From: Actinostola sp. cb2023
Lineage: Eukaryota; Cnidaria; Anthozoa; Actiniaria; Actinostolidae
Assembly (NCBI GenBank): GCA_033675265.1
Contig: JAUJYZ010001349.1
Span: 128,210-192,209 of the forward strand
Direction: 5' to 3'
Length of the DNA stretch: 64,000 bases
Part shown: positions 12,901 to 23,148 of the stretch, in pieces
Position numbering within the stretch: the stretch's first letter is position 1
Layout: each line of letters begins with the position of its first letter
Position numbers and translations under genes: made by a program
Notes under the pieces: model-generated
The model's input: only the letters and a program-made list of their open reading frames with translations
Databases searched by the model: none
Told to the model about the DNA's origin: nothing

Positions 12901-15900
12901 ACAGATATATAGCCTGGGTTTCCTGTGAGTAGACTAATGAACTAAAACAAAGCACGAAGATTGCGTGACAAGTCACATCTTAAAAATGTAACGTACCTTT
13001 CCATATTATCAAACCTAAAACTGTCACAAAACACAACGTCGCTGCGTTACGAGAATCCGTCCAAGACTCTATCCTCATAATGCTATCCATTGACCAATCA
13101 TAGCACAGAGCATTTGGAGAAAGCAACAGCCAGGCGTTAGCGAAACATATGTAAGTGTATGTCCTGAATCTAGTCCATGAGTCACGGTGGAAGTGAGTTG
13201 GGTTATCAGACTCCACACAAACGTCTTCGGCACACCACCACCTATGACCACGACTCGAATGTACAGCAGTATTACACAACTGAGCATGAGCAACAAGAGT
13301 CTCTCGACCAGCCGCCTCACCCATTTTGGCCACAATTTAAAACTAGAACAACAAGAAACAAAGTCAAGACAAATATCGACGCTTTTTCAGGATCGATTCT
13401 TTATCTTATAATTAGTTACAAGTGTATAGTGCCAGGGGGATATGACTCAATTAGTAACTCCCCCCTAATATAGTGGTACGCTTAATCAACATTCATCAGG
13501 ACACATCTCTTTACAAAATTGAAAAAAAAAATCAGTTCTTTTTAAAATACAAGCATCAAGAGTTCCAGACTTCCGGTACGCGCGCAATGCATTGTGAGAT
13601 TATTACAAAGGAAAAGTGAGCACCAAGTGAGCAAAAACATAGCTTGGGCTCCCTGTGTCTAGAATTAGTGCATTGCGTGCGTACCGGAAGTCTGGAACTC
13701 TTGATGCTTGTATGCATCTACTGCGTGCATTTTTGTTCTCATCACGTGTTGACGTCATCTGTGCTTCTAAAAGAAAGAGTATACAGACGCACGGCAAAAT
13801 GGAATATACTTGTTTCATATAATATTTTGGGACTGAATTACGTGATTTTGTGACGTTATATCGGTGCGTCTCACTGTACTCTCATAACACATGACCCTCG
13901 ACCAAATATAATGCGTTCTAGAGCATGCTGCTCGACCAATCACAGCGCGCGTTATACTGTATTTAAATTATTGTGTACAAGACGCTCTATACGCGTTCAC
14001 TCGGCGGGCTGCAGCAATGAGCAATGAGCCTTCGGTTTCCTCAGCGGCAAAGAGCGCATGCGCCTTGGTACCCAGTTGGCGATCTGTGGCCATAAGAAAA
14101 AGAAAGCCCATTTTTCAACACGGCGTGCCACAGGCAGCCCACCGAGTAATGAAGCTGTTCATACCATTTTGATTCACGCTTTTTGCGGTCAGCGGTCAAG
14201 CACATGCTCATGCAAATGTAGGTCAATTAACACATTGACATCACTTTTTTATGCGTCTGTCCTCTTATTGAAATTATTTCGTCATAACATTGTCAAAGTA
14301 GTGTGGATCCACGAGGCGATAGCCGAGCACGCGGCTACTTTAATTGACAATGTTATGACGAAATTTATCGTCAATAAGAGGACAGACGCATAAAAAAGTG
14401 ATGTCAATTTTGTTTACAATAACAAAAATTATTCAAACATGTTTACACACCATCTTGTATTTCTCGATCTTACGAATTTCTTGACTATTTCTTGCAGTTC
14501 GTAGTCATTTAGTGTCGCAAAGCGAACGCTATCATTTACTTTCTGTTCGGACTCAACTTCCTCCAGAGACAAGCATAGTTTTTCATCTGAAATTTCCTCA
14601 AGAAATTCAACTGCATGGAATTACGAAGGAAAATCGTCCATTGATGACATTTTTCTCCATCGATCTTCAGCTTTGTACGCGCCATTTTGTTTTTATCTGT
14701 CTGTCCTCTTATTGATGATGAAAATTAACCAATCAGCGCGCGAGAAAATATATTGTAAGTTATTGTAAAATCCTTCATATATTGTACATTTTTATTATTT
14801 ATGCCTCATTCTATCATATAGTACATTTTTGTTATGTATGCCTCGTTCTATATCATATTTATATCGTGTTGTAAAACCCAACATTCATTTAAACTGATAT
14901 TTAATAATTTCCGATGGAAAAGGTTAAAGAAAATCACAAATTTGTAGGTAAGAGATGTCTGTTACACTGCGATCATGCGCACTGAACACCACAATTCGTC
15001 CCACATTTGAAAGAGGTATTGTAGGTGTCAGTAGGAACCTAGAACTACTACATTCCAAAATTGCCTATGTGAAGGTCAGTGATGCGATACTAAAACTGAG
15101 ACCTTTGCATACAGGCCTGTGTTTCAGGTAGTCAGTTCTAGAACTGATTAATGAAACATGAGTGTTCTATCACTTTTAGTTATAACACTCATGTTTATAT
15201 AACTAAAAGTGATAGAACACTCATGTTTTATTAATCAGTTCTAGAACTAAAACCTCGCAGGTCTGTATGGGGGTATAATGGTCCGTGTGCAAATGGTCAG
15301 CTCTCATTGGCCTAATAGCTCATGAATTATTAATGAGTTTTTAGAACATCTTATAGTAAGCAAAACATTTACAATGTACCTAAAAATACGGATATTGTAT
15401 ATAGACAAGAGACCATAAGGGACAGAGTCCCTGATCCTTTTCACGGATAGACCGGAAGTGGCCGAACGCAATGCATTGTGGACTATATTCGGTACAAACA
15501 ACAATCTGAGCACCGTATTGGATTGAAGAACTCCGGAAGAACATAAACAGACTCACTTCATCATGCCTCGGTGTACCGTGATGGGCTGCAATAATGACAC
15601 GAGATATCGAGAAAGGTTCGTTTTATTTATTTTTATTCGTTTCTTTGTGTATAACGGCAATTTGAAGAGCATAAAATGAAAATTATACGTGGTAGACCAT
15701 ATAATGTCTAATATTAGATGGGTCATTATGCCACATGTCAAGGAATATTTCGTGTCATTATTGCAGCCCATATATGGCGCCTGGATTGTTGTGTTTGTGC
15801 CGAATCTAGACCAGAATGCACTCCGTTCAACTACTTCCGGTCTATCCGTGAAAAGGTCTATGGTCTCTTAATATAGATAATGGACCACCATAATGTACCA

Positions 15901-16639
15901 TATATGAAGGACTTACCGTAATGTTCAATACATGGCTCACCTTTTCAAGACAACAACAGGATTCCGCAAAACGACTGTAATATCCTTGTTGTCTATGCCA
16001 CAAACGTATAGTACATCATATATCATACAGACGGCCAGTACAGTCAATCCCTGCTCCTTGGAAAGCAATGATAAAACACACAACAATACACTAGCCAAGA
16101 GCCATGTCCGTGAATGAGTAGCAGGCCTAAACGTCCCACATGGGATGGCCTTGGAAGACGAACTTAGCGTTCCGAAGGAAACACTCTTTGAATACGCAAT
16201 AAATGAAAGTAAATAGAAAAATGCACAAAGCAAGTCGGCACGTCCCACAATGTTCGCTACAGCCTCCGTGTGTATAGGATGAACCGCGAATAACAAACTA
16301 GCCAATAGGGTCTTACTATTACATGACGTCATACCATGGAATATTACGTCACATGTAGACACAAATAGCGCAGACACTATACCATGAAGGAAGATATTTA
16401 CAAGATGGAAGCCAGTCGGGTCCAGACCTCCAATGGCGTAGTTCCATCGGAATGTCAAGATGGTGAGAGGCCGATAGGACTTATGGGATATGTTACTGCG
16501 TATTGGTTCTCCCCAGAAATCGTTGGTGAATACTGACCATAGTGGGGTGGTGGGGCTGAAAATAACAATAGAACAACTGAACATTCAGGCATGGTTTCTG
16601 AACAGTTTAGTATTTATTTTACTATTTGTTCGGAGGACG

Positions 16640-16709
<70 letters not shown>

Positions 16710-17041
16710 TAATAATAATAATAATAGTAATAATAATAATAATAATAATATATACTACTACTAATAATAATAATATAATATAATAATATAATAATAATAA
16801 TATAATAATAATAATAATGATAATGATAATAATACAGCGATTTGCAAAAATTCTGTAAAATTCAAATATATCAATATATCGGGTGCATTGTGGGTAATTC
16901 CATCATAAAATTGATGAATAAGCCCTCTAAGGTTCCATTTTTTCAATTGTTTATTCACATACACACTACAAAGGTTACTAATTACTATATATTGATATAT
17001 CGATATATTGGGATTTTACAGAATTTTTGCAAATCGCTGTA

Positions 17042-17076
<35 letters not shown>

Positions 17077-17551
17077 TAATAATGATAATATACAGTCATT
17101 TGCAAAAATTCTGGCCGCCACGATATATCAATATATCAATATATCGGGTGCATTATGGTGTAGTAAAGTGAACCGAGATACGGTAGATCTAAACAAACTT
17201 TAATGTCAAACCAAGTACGGTGACAAACATGGCAGCTCCGAGAAGCACGAGGGAAAACTGGCACGTGACTAGGGCCCAGGTTACTACATATGGGTAATTA
17301 AATAATACTATTTTGAGTTTCCTAACTTATTAAATGAAGCAAAATACAAACGTATGACTAAAATAAACATTATACTAATTATTTCTACCAACTTTGCTGG
17401 CGTTAACCCGCTTTAAGGGGAATTTTCGATTATTTAATTACCCATAATGCACCCGATATATTGATATATTGATATTTCTTAGTGGCCAGAATTTTTGCAA
17501 ATGATTGTAATAATAATAATAATAACAATAATAATAATAATGATAATAATG

Positions 17552-17607
<56 letters not shown>

Positions 17608-20600
17608 CAGGAGCCCATTACTAGGAGCCTTCCTCTAGTAATAGGTTCATGTGACATCAAATGCACAAATTGGGCTATTTTTAGATATGCAAATTTCCGA
17701 AGAATTTCAAATTGAAAAATAAAATGGCCGCCAAACGGAAGACGCGAGGACTTGATCCAAAATATTGATATTCTTAATCCATGGAAGTCCAAGTCTATCT
17801 TTCCCTTGCACAAAAACGAGACAACTGTGTACAATGAATGTATCACATGTATCAATAAACTGACATACTGCCAGAGCGCTTAGTGGCGACTTTTAGTTTG
17901 GCGACTCACGATGTCTCGAAATTCTTCTACGTTCTCTGATACCTATCGCTTCATATGTTTATTCTTGTTTTATCAACTTTCTTCTGTTGGTTTTTGATTC
18001 ATGATTTAGTCTTCGTAAGAATGAAGGGTTCTCCAATGATTTCGACTCTGATGAAGCAAAAGTTGGATAGCGGCGCCAACATAACACTGAATTAAACCAC
18101 ACAAACTGTGCACTTTGCTAAAGAACTTCTTCGCCGAAAGATAGTCGAAAAACAACTGAAACTTTCAACCGACGAACTCCGTGCCTCCGGCAAAGAACAC
18201 TAAAACAAGAGGGTTATCACTGAGTGTATGCGAAGTTCATTCGCCAAAGGCGTCTTCAGTTCAAAGAAGGTAAGAAAGCCGGCATTCCAAGATCAGCCGA
18301 TGAATAAAAATGCGATAAAATCTTCATCCAGGCCACAGAAAAAGAAGCTCCTCTGTACCTCACTTCGCTGTTTTAGAAGGAACTTTGTGACAATGTCGAG
18401 AATTTTCGACAAAATCCTACTTCCTACTTCATTTTGCTGCGTTTCAGATAACAATTACACACCGGCGGTTTGAAATATATATTCATTAGCTTGGTTCTCA
18501 CTGCTAGTCCTGCACAAGTTTAATTAGGTTCTTCAGTCGTAAGAGATTATCCATATGATACCAGATCGTTGAATTCCTTCTCAGAAAGAGCAGAAGATGT
18601 TCGTTTTTTGGCCGGATTTTGAACTGGCCTTTTTAACTAGTAGCTTTGTTTTTAGAAGTTCTCGCACTTGAAGTTTTGATATAAATAATAATCCCTGGAG
18701 TTGCTTTTTTGTTTTGTTTTTAATGTTTTCAATCATTGTTCTTCCTCGCTTGATGAAGTACTGAAGTCGGCAAACGACGAAACTGATCTGAAATTTCACT
18801 AGATTCTGATTCTTCACTAGAATCACTGGAACTACACGGTACGCTTTCGGCCGACATTGAAAGCAAAGCTAGCAGTGTTGAATCTGACGTCAAATTCCTA
18901 TTGTGTAAGACGCGACATGATTGGTTAATCGCGTGGAATTTATAATGAGTGTTCTATTTTTAGCCCAATTTGTGCATTTGATGTCACACAAACCTATTAT
19001 AGGAGAGGAAGGCTCCTAGTAATGGGCTCCTGTAATAATAATATATATCGGTCCTTCGAAATCCGGTTTTCAATCGTCAACACGTCCACACATAAAAACC
19101 GCATCGAACCGAAACACTTCGTCCCCAGAGCCTGCGATCCTAATGGTCTGCAACGTACAACATAATCTATCGTCGCTGATCACGAAGAGATTGGTCACTT
19201 TCTGACTATATTGAGCATGCGTAGTAGGTTTGCGCCAGCGACAGTCTGCCAGCGGTCACGTTTCGCGCCAAGGAATTCAAAAGTCGCGGTGACGTCATCG
19301 ATATCGTTTTCTTTCTTTTCGCCCTTCGAGATAAGTCTAGCTACGTTTTCCAATCGGCTCCATTCTGGAGAGCATTTTCGAAATACTCTGTCTTTAATTT
19401 GGTGCCGAAAACGCCGTTTGCATGTATACGAAGAGACCGTAAAACAAAGAGAAAAGTCGCTATTTTAATAACTTCCGAAAAACTTTGTCAGCTCACATTG
19501 TAAATATAAATACATCGCGAAATATCTGATTACAGTGTGGACACTCGAACCGTGAACACTTCGAGTTTCTTTCTAACTTTTTTTTTCGAACTTTCTATTG
19601 CCTCATAGCATCTCAAATGGAGCATTGAGTTTAAATACACTTAGTGATCAAAATAAATCATTTTTCTGATCAATTTGCTCAATCGATAATCTATATATAT
19701 ATATGTGTGTTAGAAAAAACCTAAGTGTTCACGGTTCGAGTGTCCATACTGTAACAGTTAGTTTCGCATCTGCAAAGGTGTGGATCGAATTAGCTTGGAT
19801 CACAAGTTTGTCAATCAAGGAACTCTATATATGTAGATATATGTATGGGTTGTCAACGGCTGAGTCGTTTCTACTAATTTCGAATAGAGTCTCTCAGCCA
19901 TGACTGTAGTGACACTGACACGATAATAATCATCAAAACAGAATACTTGAAAACACAGTTTCACGTGATAGAAACGACAATTCACTCATCTCAAAGAGAA
20001 CACACTTTCCCGATTCTGATATCGCGCACAGCTTCATTCTGTAGCTTCTAAAAAGCTAAACAGACTGTTCGTCAACAGTGGACAAAGCAGCGACTATCGT
20101 ATGTAAACAATAGCTTTCATTTAGAGACGTTTTTCCAAGGACAAAAGACAAAGGAAACCATGCTGGCAGAATCGCGACCCGTAGAGCAGTTATTAATAGG
20201 CTATATTTACTTCAGAAGTCATACTAAAATCGTATTAAAAATAGTTGTTTTGACTGAATTAAGCAGTGAATAGTTCAAGGCTATGGGAGCTCGGGAAGTG
20301 CGCGTTTGCTGAAAAGTTTCAGATCAAAGTGGAATTTTTATGCGTACTCGAAGTCAGTATTAAAATCCTGAATGAAAATATTCACCAAATTTCTGTAGTT
20401 ACTATAGTTTCTCAGAGAGTTGTCTAGAAATGTGATTAACGTATTTAAAAACACCTTGCTTGAATTTAGGTTTGGCGTTCAGATTCTAAATAATTTAAGA
20501 TCTCTTAAGCTTCATGAATGAATTCATTTGAAGGGTTTTGTTCATCTCATCTAATATGCAATTTCTTAAAGCTGTTTTTACAAAGAACCATTTCGGTTCT

Positions 20601-21122
20601 TTGTTCGGTGGAGATCAAATGTACAAATTAATCACTCTCCGTTCAGTTTCAAACAGAAACGATCTTTAGCAATGCACTCACTGAGGATGATCCGTGGCGG
20701 ATCGCTAAAAATATAAATTGCCAACAGATCCTATATAGCCGACTGTTGATGAATTGTTAATTTTAATCTAAGAGATTTATACGATTGCAGTGTCTTTGGT
20801 TTAAATGATCGAGTATTTTTAAGCAAGACTGAAATGCGAAACACCCTGTAGAGATTCATTGTCAATATAGAAGGTATTTAGTGAAGCATTCAATCTGATC
20901 TTCAGCACCGCTTATACTTTCTGGGACCCACAAGGCTTACCGAATATCGGCATTCGTCTTTATAGCTTCGTGGTCATCGAATACAAAGTCTCCCGTCATT
21001 GAGTTGGCATAACAAAGCATGGAGGCTAACCATACTAGAACATGATTCCTGTAACACGCCAAGATGTGAGGGCGGGTGATCTTGAAGTCTTCATCTCTGC
21101 GACCGTAATTCCCGCGCGCCAT
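907..21122 (-). CDS. TMTC: TMTC-family ER protein (transmembrane and TPR O-mannosyltransferase), 11 coding exons, with one 2-nt frameshift
   Basis: Coding exons in transcript order: 20941-21122, 15941-16555, 12997-13342, 11403-11557, 9037-9219, 8321-8536, 6147-6246, 4485-4699, 3422-3559, 2097-2240 and 907-1128 (TAG stop). Each has GT/AG borders and the phases join (2,2,1,0,0,0,1,0,0,0). The model has about 837 residues, within the usual 740-940 of the family. The N-terminal half is multi-pass. It shows the first-loop motif [11 protein letters not shown] (about residue 45), [36 protein letters not shown], the DUF1736-type stretch [20 protein letters not shown], and [20 protein letters not shown]. 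From about residue 555 there are TPRs, such as [20 protein letters not shown] and [19 protein letters not shown]. Family knowledge: ER proteins with a GT-C-like fold that O-mannosylate cadherins. The start at 21122 has G at -3 and +4; an in-frame upstream start at 21377 would add about 85 residues unlike the family. Exon 3 has a frameshift near 13213-13220. The acceptor of exon 2097-2240 lacks a pyrimidine tract and could be wrong. The paralogue (TMTC1-4) is unresolved. Confidence 0.9.
1145..1487. mobile_element. Foldback MITE with about 140-bp arms, in TMTC intron
   Basis: Left arm 1145-1289 is the reverse complement of 1350-1487, with shared blocks such as CAATGTCATTAACGTTGTCC and CATAAATCACCTC. 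The spacer is about 60 bp and there is no coding content. Confidence 0.75.
1901..1956. repeat. Short hairpin (CCCCAGGGCCATCC stem)
   Basis: Two arms of about 24 bp pair around a small loop. It lies 18 bp from a second hairpin at 1974 and looks like a small hairpin-type MITE. Confidence 0.6.
1974..2037. mobile_element. Hairpin MITE, CATTCTC..CCCAGAGCCC family
   Basis: CATTCTCATACCCAGAGCCC at the left end pairs with GGGCTCTGGGTACGAGAATG at the right end. Related hairpins occur at 27125-27210 and 28641-28693. Confidence 0.65.
2395..3135. repeat. Polypurine GGAA/GAAA microsatellite in TMTC intron
   Basis: About 580 bp (2395-2975) of almost pure purine built from GGAA, AGAA and GGATGGAAGAAA units, followed after 75 bp of ordinary sequence by a second block (3050-3135). 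The long open frames here (poly-F/S/P one way, poly-E/K/R the other) are products of the repeat. Confidence 0.95.
3655..3705. repeat. 13-bp tandem repeat (CCCCAGAATAATG)
   Basis: About four copies in a row in the TMTC intron, just left of the 98-bp array. Confidence 0.85.
3786..4400. repeat. 98-bp tandem array in TMTC intron
   Basis: Units begin at 3880, 3978, 4076, 4174, 4272 and 4370 with TTGAGAGCCTGGCTACG, spaced exactly 98 bp, plus a shorter diverged unit at 3786. The first and last units read GCTACGCAGGCT and the central ones GCTACGCGGCCT. The array ends 85 bp left of a TMTC exon. Confidence 0.95.
4800..4935. repeat. A/T-rich low-complexity tract
   Basis: Runs of T followed by AATAAAAAAA-type runs and ATA repeats, with no coding signal. 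Confidence 0.85.
5026..5326 (-). mobile_element. tRNA-derived SINE with (ATT)n tail
   Basis: Read on the minus strand, the head GGAGGCAGCATGGTCGAGTG (near 5320) is tRNA-like, with an A-box-like TGGTCGAGTGG and a weak B box CCCGAGTCCC. A unique body follows, and the tail ends with ATTGCGCAATATAGGTGAAT and (ATT)n at 5026-5045. A similar tail without a head lies at 34364. It looks like a SINE and not a working tRNA gene. Confidence 0.65.
5671..6105. repeat. 62-bp tandem array with CCAATCAGCGCGC in each unit
   Basis: Units start with GTTCTCGGCCAATCAGCGCG at 5671, 5733, 5795, 5857, 5919, 5981 and 6043, spaced exactly 62 bp. One unit has CCAATTAGCGCGC. The array stops about 40 bp left of the TMTC exon 6147-6246. 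Confidence 0.95.
6594..7451. mobile_element. Non-autonomous TIR transposon, 858 bp
   Basis: CACGGCGGGCGTAAATGGCC at the left end matches, inverted, the right end GTCATTTGCGCCCGCCGTG, and the arm continues into CCTAAAATCGG. The AT-rich interior has no recognisable transposase. It lies in a TMTC intron. Confidence 0.75.
8122..8286. mobile_element. Small hAT-like MITE next to a TMTC exon
   Basis: TAGGCGAGGATCCAG at the left end and CTGGATCCGCGCCTG at the right form imperfect TIRs of the GGCGGATCCAG type seen in hAT elements. Internal inverted GACCGTTTTCCG blocks support a foldback. It ends 35 bp from the exon at 8321. I see no clear target duplication. Confidence 0.55.
8590..8895. repeat. Pyrimidine-rich TTTCATCTCATCTCA tandem array
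   Basis: Irregular units near 28 bp of the type TTTTCTTTCATCTCATCTCA followed by TTTTTCAA, between two TMTC exons. Confidence 0.9.
9490..10038. mobile_element. TIR element with CCCACTTCAAGATGGC ends
   Basis: CGCCCACTTCAAGATGGCGG near 9505 is inverted at 10005-10025 (CAGCCATCTTGAAGTGGGTG), and the arms extend into CGATT/AATCG. The interior holds degenerate ATACCGCAT units. Confidence 0.6.
10284..11290. mobile_element. 1-kb TIR element inserted at a TA inside the older MITE
   Basis: Against the copy at 28.45 kb, GGCTATACAG is interrupted here after GGCTA. The insert starts TTCTTGGGTTGCACG, ends CGTCAAGAA, and is flanked by TA on both sides (10282-10283 and 11291-11292). Inner arms 10332-10420 and 11060-11160 are inverted copies. 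It carries a helicase fragment on the minus strand. Confidence 0.75.
10726..11031 (-). pseudogene. RecQ-like DEAD/DEAH helicase fragment carried by a transposon
   Basis: The open frame contains [20 protein letters not shown] followed by [13 protein letters not shown]. This is the region around Walker A (motif I, LPTGYGKS) of RecQ-type superfamily 2 helicases. Only motif I and its leading helix are present; motifs II-VI are absent and the frame ends about 25 residues later. It lies inside the TIR element 10284-11290, so it is probably captured or leftover element sequence and not a host exon. It has no splice link to the TMTC gene. Confidence 0.7.
11690..12112. repeat. Degenerate GTCGTGACACTGTTTGTTTCATGC repeats
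   Basis: Imperfect units of CGTGACACTGTTTGTTTCAT, with spacings from about 20 to 50 bp, fill this stretch left of a foldback transposon. Confidence 0.85.
12128..12927. mobile_element. 800-bp TIR transposon with about 170-bp near-perfect arms
   Basis: Arms 12128-12300 and 12755-12927 are near-perfect inverted copies (ends CACAGGAAACCCAGGCTATA). The 450-bp middle has an open frame without a family match. It lies in the TMTC intron, 70 bp from exon 12997-13342. Confidence 0.85.
13549..13711. mobile_element. Palindromic MITE, ACAAGCATCAAGAGTTCCAG family, copy 1
   Basis: The ends ACAAGCATCAAGAGTTCCAG and their inverse match those of copy 2 at 56852-57047. This copy lacks about 33 bp of the right arm. 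Confidence 0.85.
14039..14135. repeat. Dispersed repeat, inverted relative to 3285-3395
   Basis: GCGCATGCGCCTTGGTACCC, then a shared block TGTGGCCATAAGAAAAA, match 3285-3395 in reverse orientation. The family is unknown. Confidence 0.55.
14235..14407. mobile_element. Foldback with TGACATCACTTTTTTATGCG arms
   Basis: The left arm to about 14295 is inverted at 14342-14407. The block TCTGTCCTCTTATTGA occurs again near 14700, so this lies in an older composite. Confidence 0.75.
15130..15251. mobile_element. Near-perfect 122-bp palindrome
   Basis: AGTTCTAGAACTGATTAAT and AACATGAGTGTTCTATCACT occur in both arms around a spacer of under 20 bp. Confidence 0.85.
15407..15870. mobile_element. TIR/foldback element carrying THAP zinc-finger starts
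   Basis: The ends share AAGAGACCATA and TTTTCACGGATAGACCGGAA in inverted orientation (15407-15480 and 15800-15870). Both inner arms encode a THAP-like start. It lies between two TMTC exons. Confidence 0.7.
15563..15615 (+). pseudogene. THAP-domain N-terminal fragment
   Basis: ATG opens [18 protein letters not shown], where C-x4-C matches the first cysteine pair of THAP zinc fingers (compare the C-x4-C at the start of THAP1). It is followed by GTTCGT, a possible splice donor, as in many THAP genes. No second half (CxxH, AVPTIF-type motif) follows. The opposite arm at 15740-15771 (minus) encodes [12 protein letters not shown], a second copy. It is probably a remnant of a THAP-transposase (P-like) element. 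Confidence 0.55.
16640..16832. repeat. (AAT)n microsatellite
   Basis: Long AAT run with AATAT interruptions. Similar runs at 17041-17090 and 17510-17607 separate three neighbouring transposons. Confidence 0.95.
16833..17041. mobile_element. 209-bp MITE with TACAGCGATTTGCAAAAATT ends
   Basis: The ends are inverted copies that continue through TCTGTAAAA and ATATATCAATATATC. It is a sister of the longer element at 17091-17509 (TACAGTCATTTGCAAAAATT). Confidence 0.85.
17091..17509. mobile_element. 419-bp TIR element, TACAGTCATTTGCAAAAATT ends
   Basis: The ends are inverted and extend through CTGGCCGCCAC/AGTGGCCAG and GGGTGCATTATGG. It is flanked by AAT repeats on both sides. Confidence 0.85.
17608..19032. 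mobile_element. 1.4-kb TIR transposon, CAGGAGCCCATTACTAGGAG ends
   Basis: About 75-bp TIRs: CAGGAGCCCATTACTAGGAG at the left and its inverse at the right, continuing through CAATTTGTGCATTTGA-type sequence. The interior has only short open frames with no transposase motif I recognise. It is inserted in an AAT microsatellite. Confidence 0.85.
19531..19753. mobile_element. 223-bp TIR element (TACAGTGTGGACACTCGAAC)
   Basis: Ends TACAGTGTGGACACTCGAAC and GTTCGAGTGTCCATACTGTA are inverted, with CGTGAACACTT in each arm. TMTC intron 1. Confidence 0.8.
19754..20940. other. Intron stretch without recognisable features
   Basis: AT-rich intron sequence upstream of the second TMTC exon. Only a small hairpin (GAACCATTTCGGTTC near 20583) stands out. 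Confidence 0.5.
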
Positions 21123-22293
21123 TGCCAGGACCGGAGTAGGTGCGAAACTGGTACTAGGCCCAGGTGTCAACGATCTGTCAATTATTAAGGTAGCAGTACA
21201 CTGGTAGTCATGGTTATATTTTGAGTTGGGGTATGGTATTGTACGATTGTTAAAACAGATAATAGGATACTTAAATATATACCAGCTTGATGTAAGATAT
21301 GGCCTACCAATGTGAAAGCTTGGATCATCAGAGTATCTGATAGCAAACCGTAACAGAAGATATGAATTGACTGTCATTCTAAATTAACATATCATCGCAT
21401 GCGAACTGTAATCCATGGCACGAATGGAATGCAGCATACAAACACAAAACACGCTAGCCTAACCAACAAAGATACAAGTCACGGAATTTAAATTGTACAT
21501 AGATAAGTTGGAAGAATAGACTCGAGGTAAAGTGTTGATAGGTTCGTAGTTAGTAGAGGTGAACATGACCTAATGCATGGACATTGATATGAACAACAAA
21601 CACAGAACAACGTTTGCCCGCTATTGTGAAGGATAACTCTGTTCATAAATTGGTCATACTATAAACTACTCACCTATGGCGTTGCCCTCATTCTGCATGT
21701 GCTGCAACGCTTAGACTGAATCACTGAACCAAATTCTGACTCAATCATTCATGCAACGAGGCCGTAGATGAAATTCCTTGGGGGTATTTACGATAAAGAG
21801 ATGGGTGGTCTTATTGGCCCCCCGGGGATCTCCTATTTCTTTCCTGGGGAAAGTCTTGGACTTGTCACATGCCACAAGAAAGAACAAAGACACGATTTTA
21901 AAAACAACATTTATTTACTTGTTTTTAAGCCAAACTGAACATTCCTTTCTAGTTGTACCTTCATTATTTACAATATCTTGGTATTCTATTTTACGGCCTA
22001 CATTACTGTAATTACAGTCCAGTTTTAACATCAGACAAAATAGAGATTTAGCGCGCCAACCTCACGAAGCGTAATGAAGAGAGCATGAGATCGAATCACT
22101 CTCTTTTGGTCCCCCTTCCCTTCCTTCCTCCCATCCTTTTTCACGCCTGGGCGTTTTCTCAATTTCTTTAACGTATCAGCGTTGTTTTGAGCTGTTGTTC
22201 TTGCTACAGTCATTCTCAGTATAAAGGTTGTCCATGGAAGGTCATGGAATACGTTGACATACCGAAAGAACGATCACGGGGCAAACACAAAAC
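21123..22293. other. 5' flank of the TMTC gene
   Basis: The promoter of the TMTC gene should lie here. An in-frame open stretch reaches 21377 but its sequence does not resemble the family. I see no clear TATA box and no other gene. Confidence 0.4.
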
Positions 22294-22399
22294 TAGCTTG
22301 CGTAGCGGCGCTGGGGAGGAGGGAGGAAAATTCCCCCCCCCCCCCTTTTTTTTTCCCCTCCCCCTCCCTCCTCGATCCCCAGCGCCGCTACGCAGGCTA
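22294..22399. mobile_element. Hairpin, GCGTAGCGGCGCTGGGGA arms
   Basis: The arms TAGCTTGCGTAGCGGCGCTG and CAGCGCCGCTACGCAGGCTA pair around G/A-rich and C-run, T-run sequence. GCTACGC(A/G)GGC also appears in each unit of the 98-bp array at 3786-4400. Confidence 0.75.
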
Positions 22400-22585
22400 A
22401 CACAAAACATGTTTTCAAAATCTGTGCGAATATGGGTAATATCTGAATAGCTGATATTGAAGTTATACTCCAATAGTATAGTTAGCATAAAGAATGTTAA
22501 TGCGAAACGAGTACAAATATCCAGCCATATTTCAACTCCTCTTTTTTTTAGTGTATTTTTTTCGCACACCAAAAGGGTTAGGTAA

Positions 22586-22795
22586 TAGAGTACCGAAGTG
22601 TGACGTCACGAAAACAATAATTTTCGCTTTATCAACTTTCGATCCCCGATTTCGAAAGAACATCAATAAAGAAGCTTACATGCCCAAATATGGCCAGTTG
22701 AATATATAATTTCCCCACACAAATCACTGTAATTTCCGCGAAAGTTGATAAAGCGAAAATTTTTATTTTTATGACGTCATCACTTCGGTACTCTA
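22586..22795. mobile_element. 210-bp TIR element, TAGAGTACCGAAGTG ends
   Basis: TAGAGTACCGAAGTGTGACG is inverted at the right end, and TTTTCGCTTTATCAACTTTC is shared by both arms. A related end (CACTTCGGTACTCTA) lies at 44910. Confidence 0.8.
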
Positions 22796-23148
22796 TAAAT
22801 ATTTCTCTCCAGTCACGTGATAGTTCGTTACTGATATTCAAATATACGCTGTATGGACATGCTTGCTGAGAATGGCTGTAGCAATAGACAATGTTTCATT
22901 CGGTACAACAGTTTATATTAGAGCTATTTACGTACTATTTACATTGAAATTAGCAAGGTGGCTGCTCCACTCTCTGTCAGTCCCACTCCACCCCCCCCCC
23001 CCCCCCCCCCCCACATGCAAAATCGTTTTGAAGGCATACAATCTTGGATATCGATAATTGCATAATCCACGAGTTAACAGTCGCGAACATCTCGTATAAA
23101 TGTCTCAAAAGTACCTCACACGGTGCAACATTGCAAGTCTATATCAGC

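Noticed and set aside
17608..19032. Host exons in short frames at 18228-18473 and 18581-18826
   Set aside because: They lie inside a TIR transposon, lack domains, and no splice link to the TMTC exons is needed because the phases already join.
21123..21377. N-terminal extension of the TMTC protein to an upstream ATG
   Set aside because: The added residues (TVNSYLLLRF and on) do not look like the family N-terminus, and the ATG at 21122 has better context. It cannot be fully excluded.
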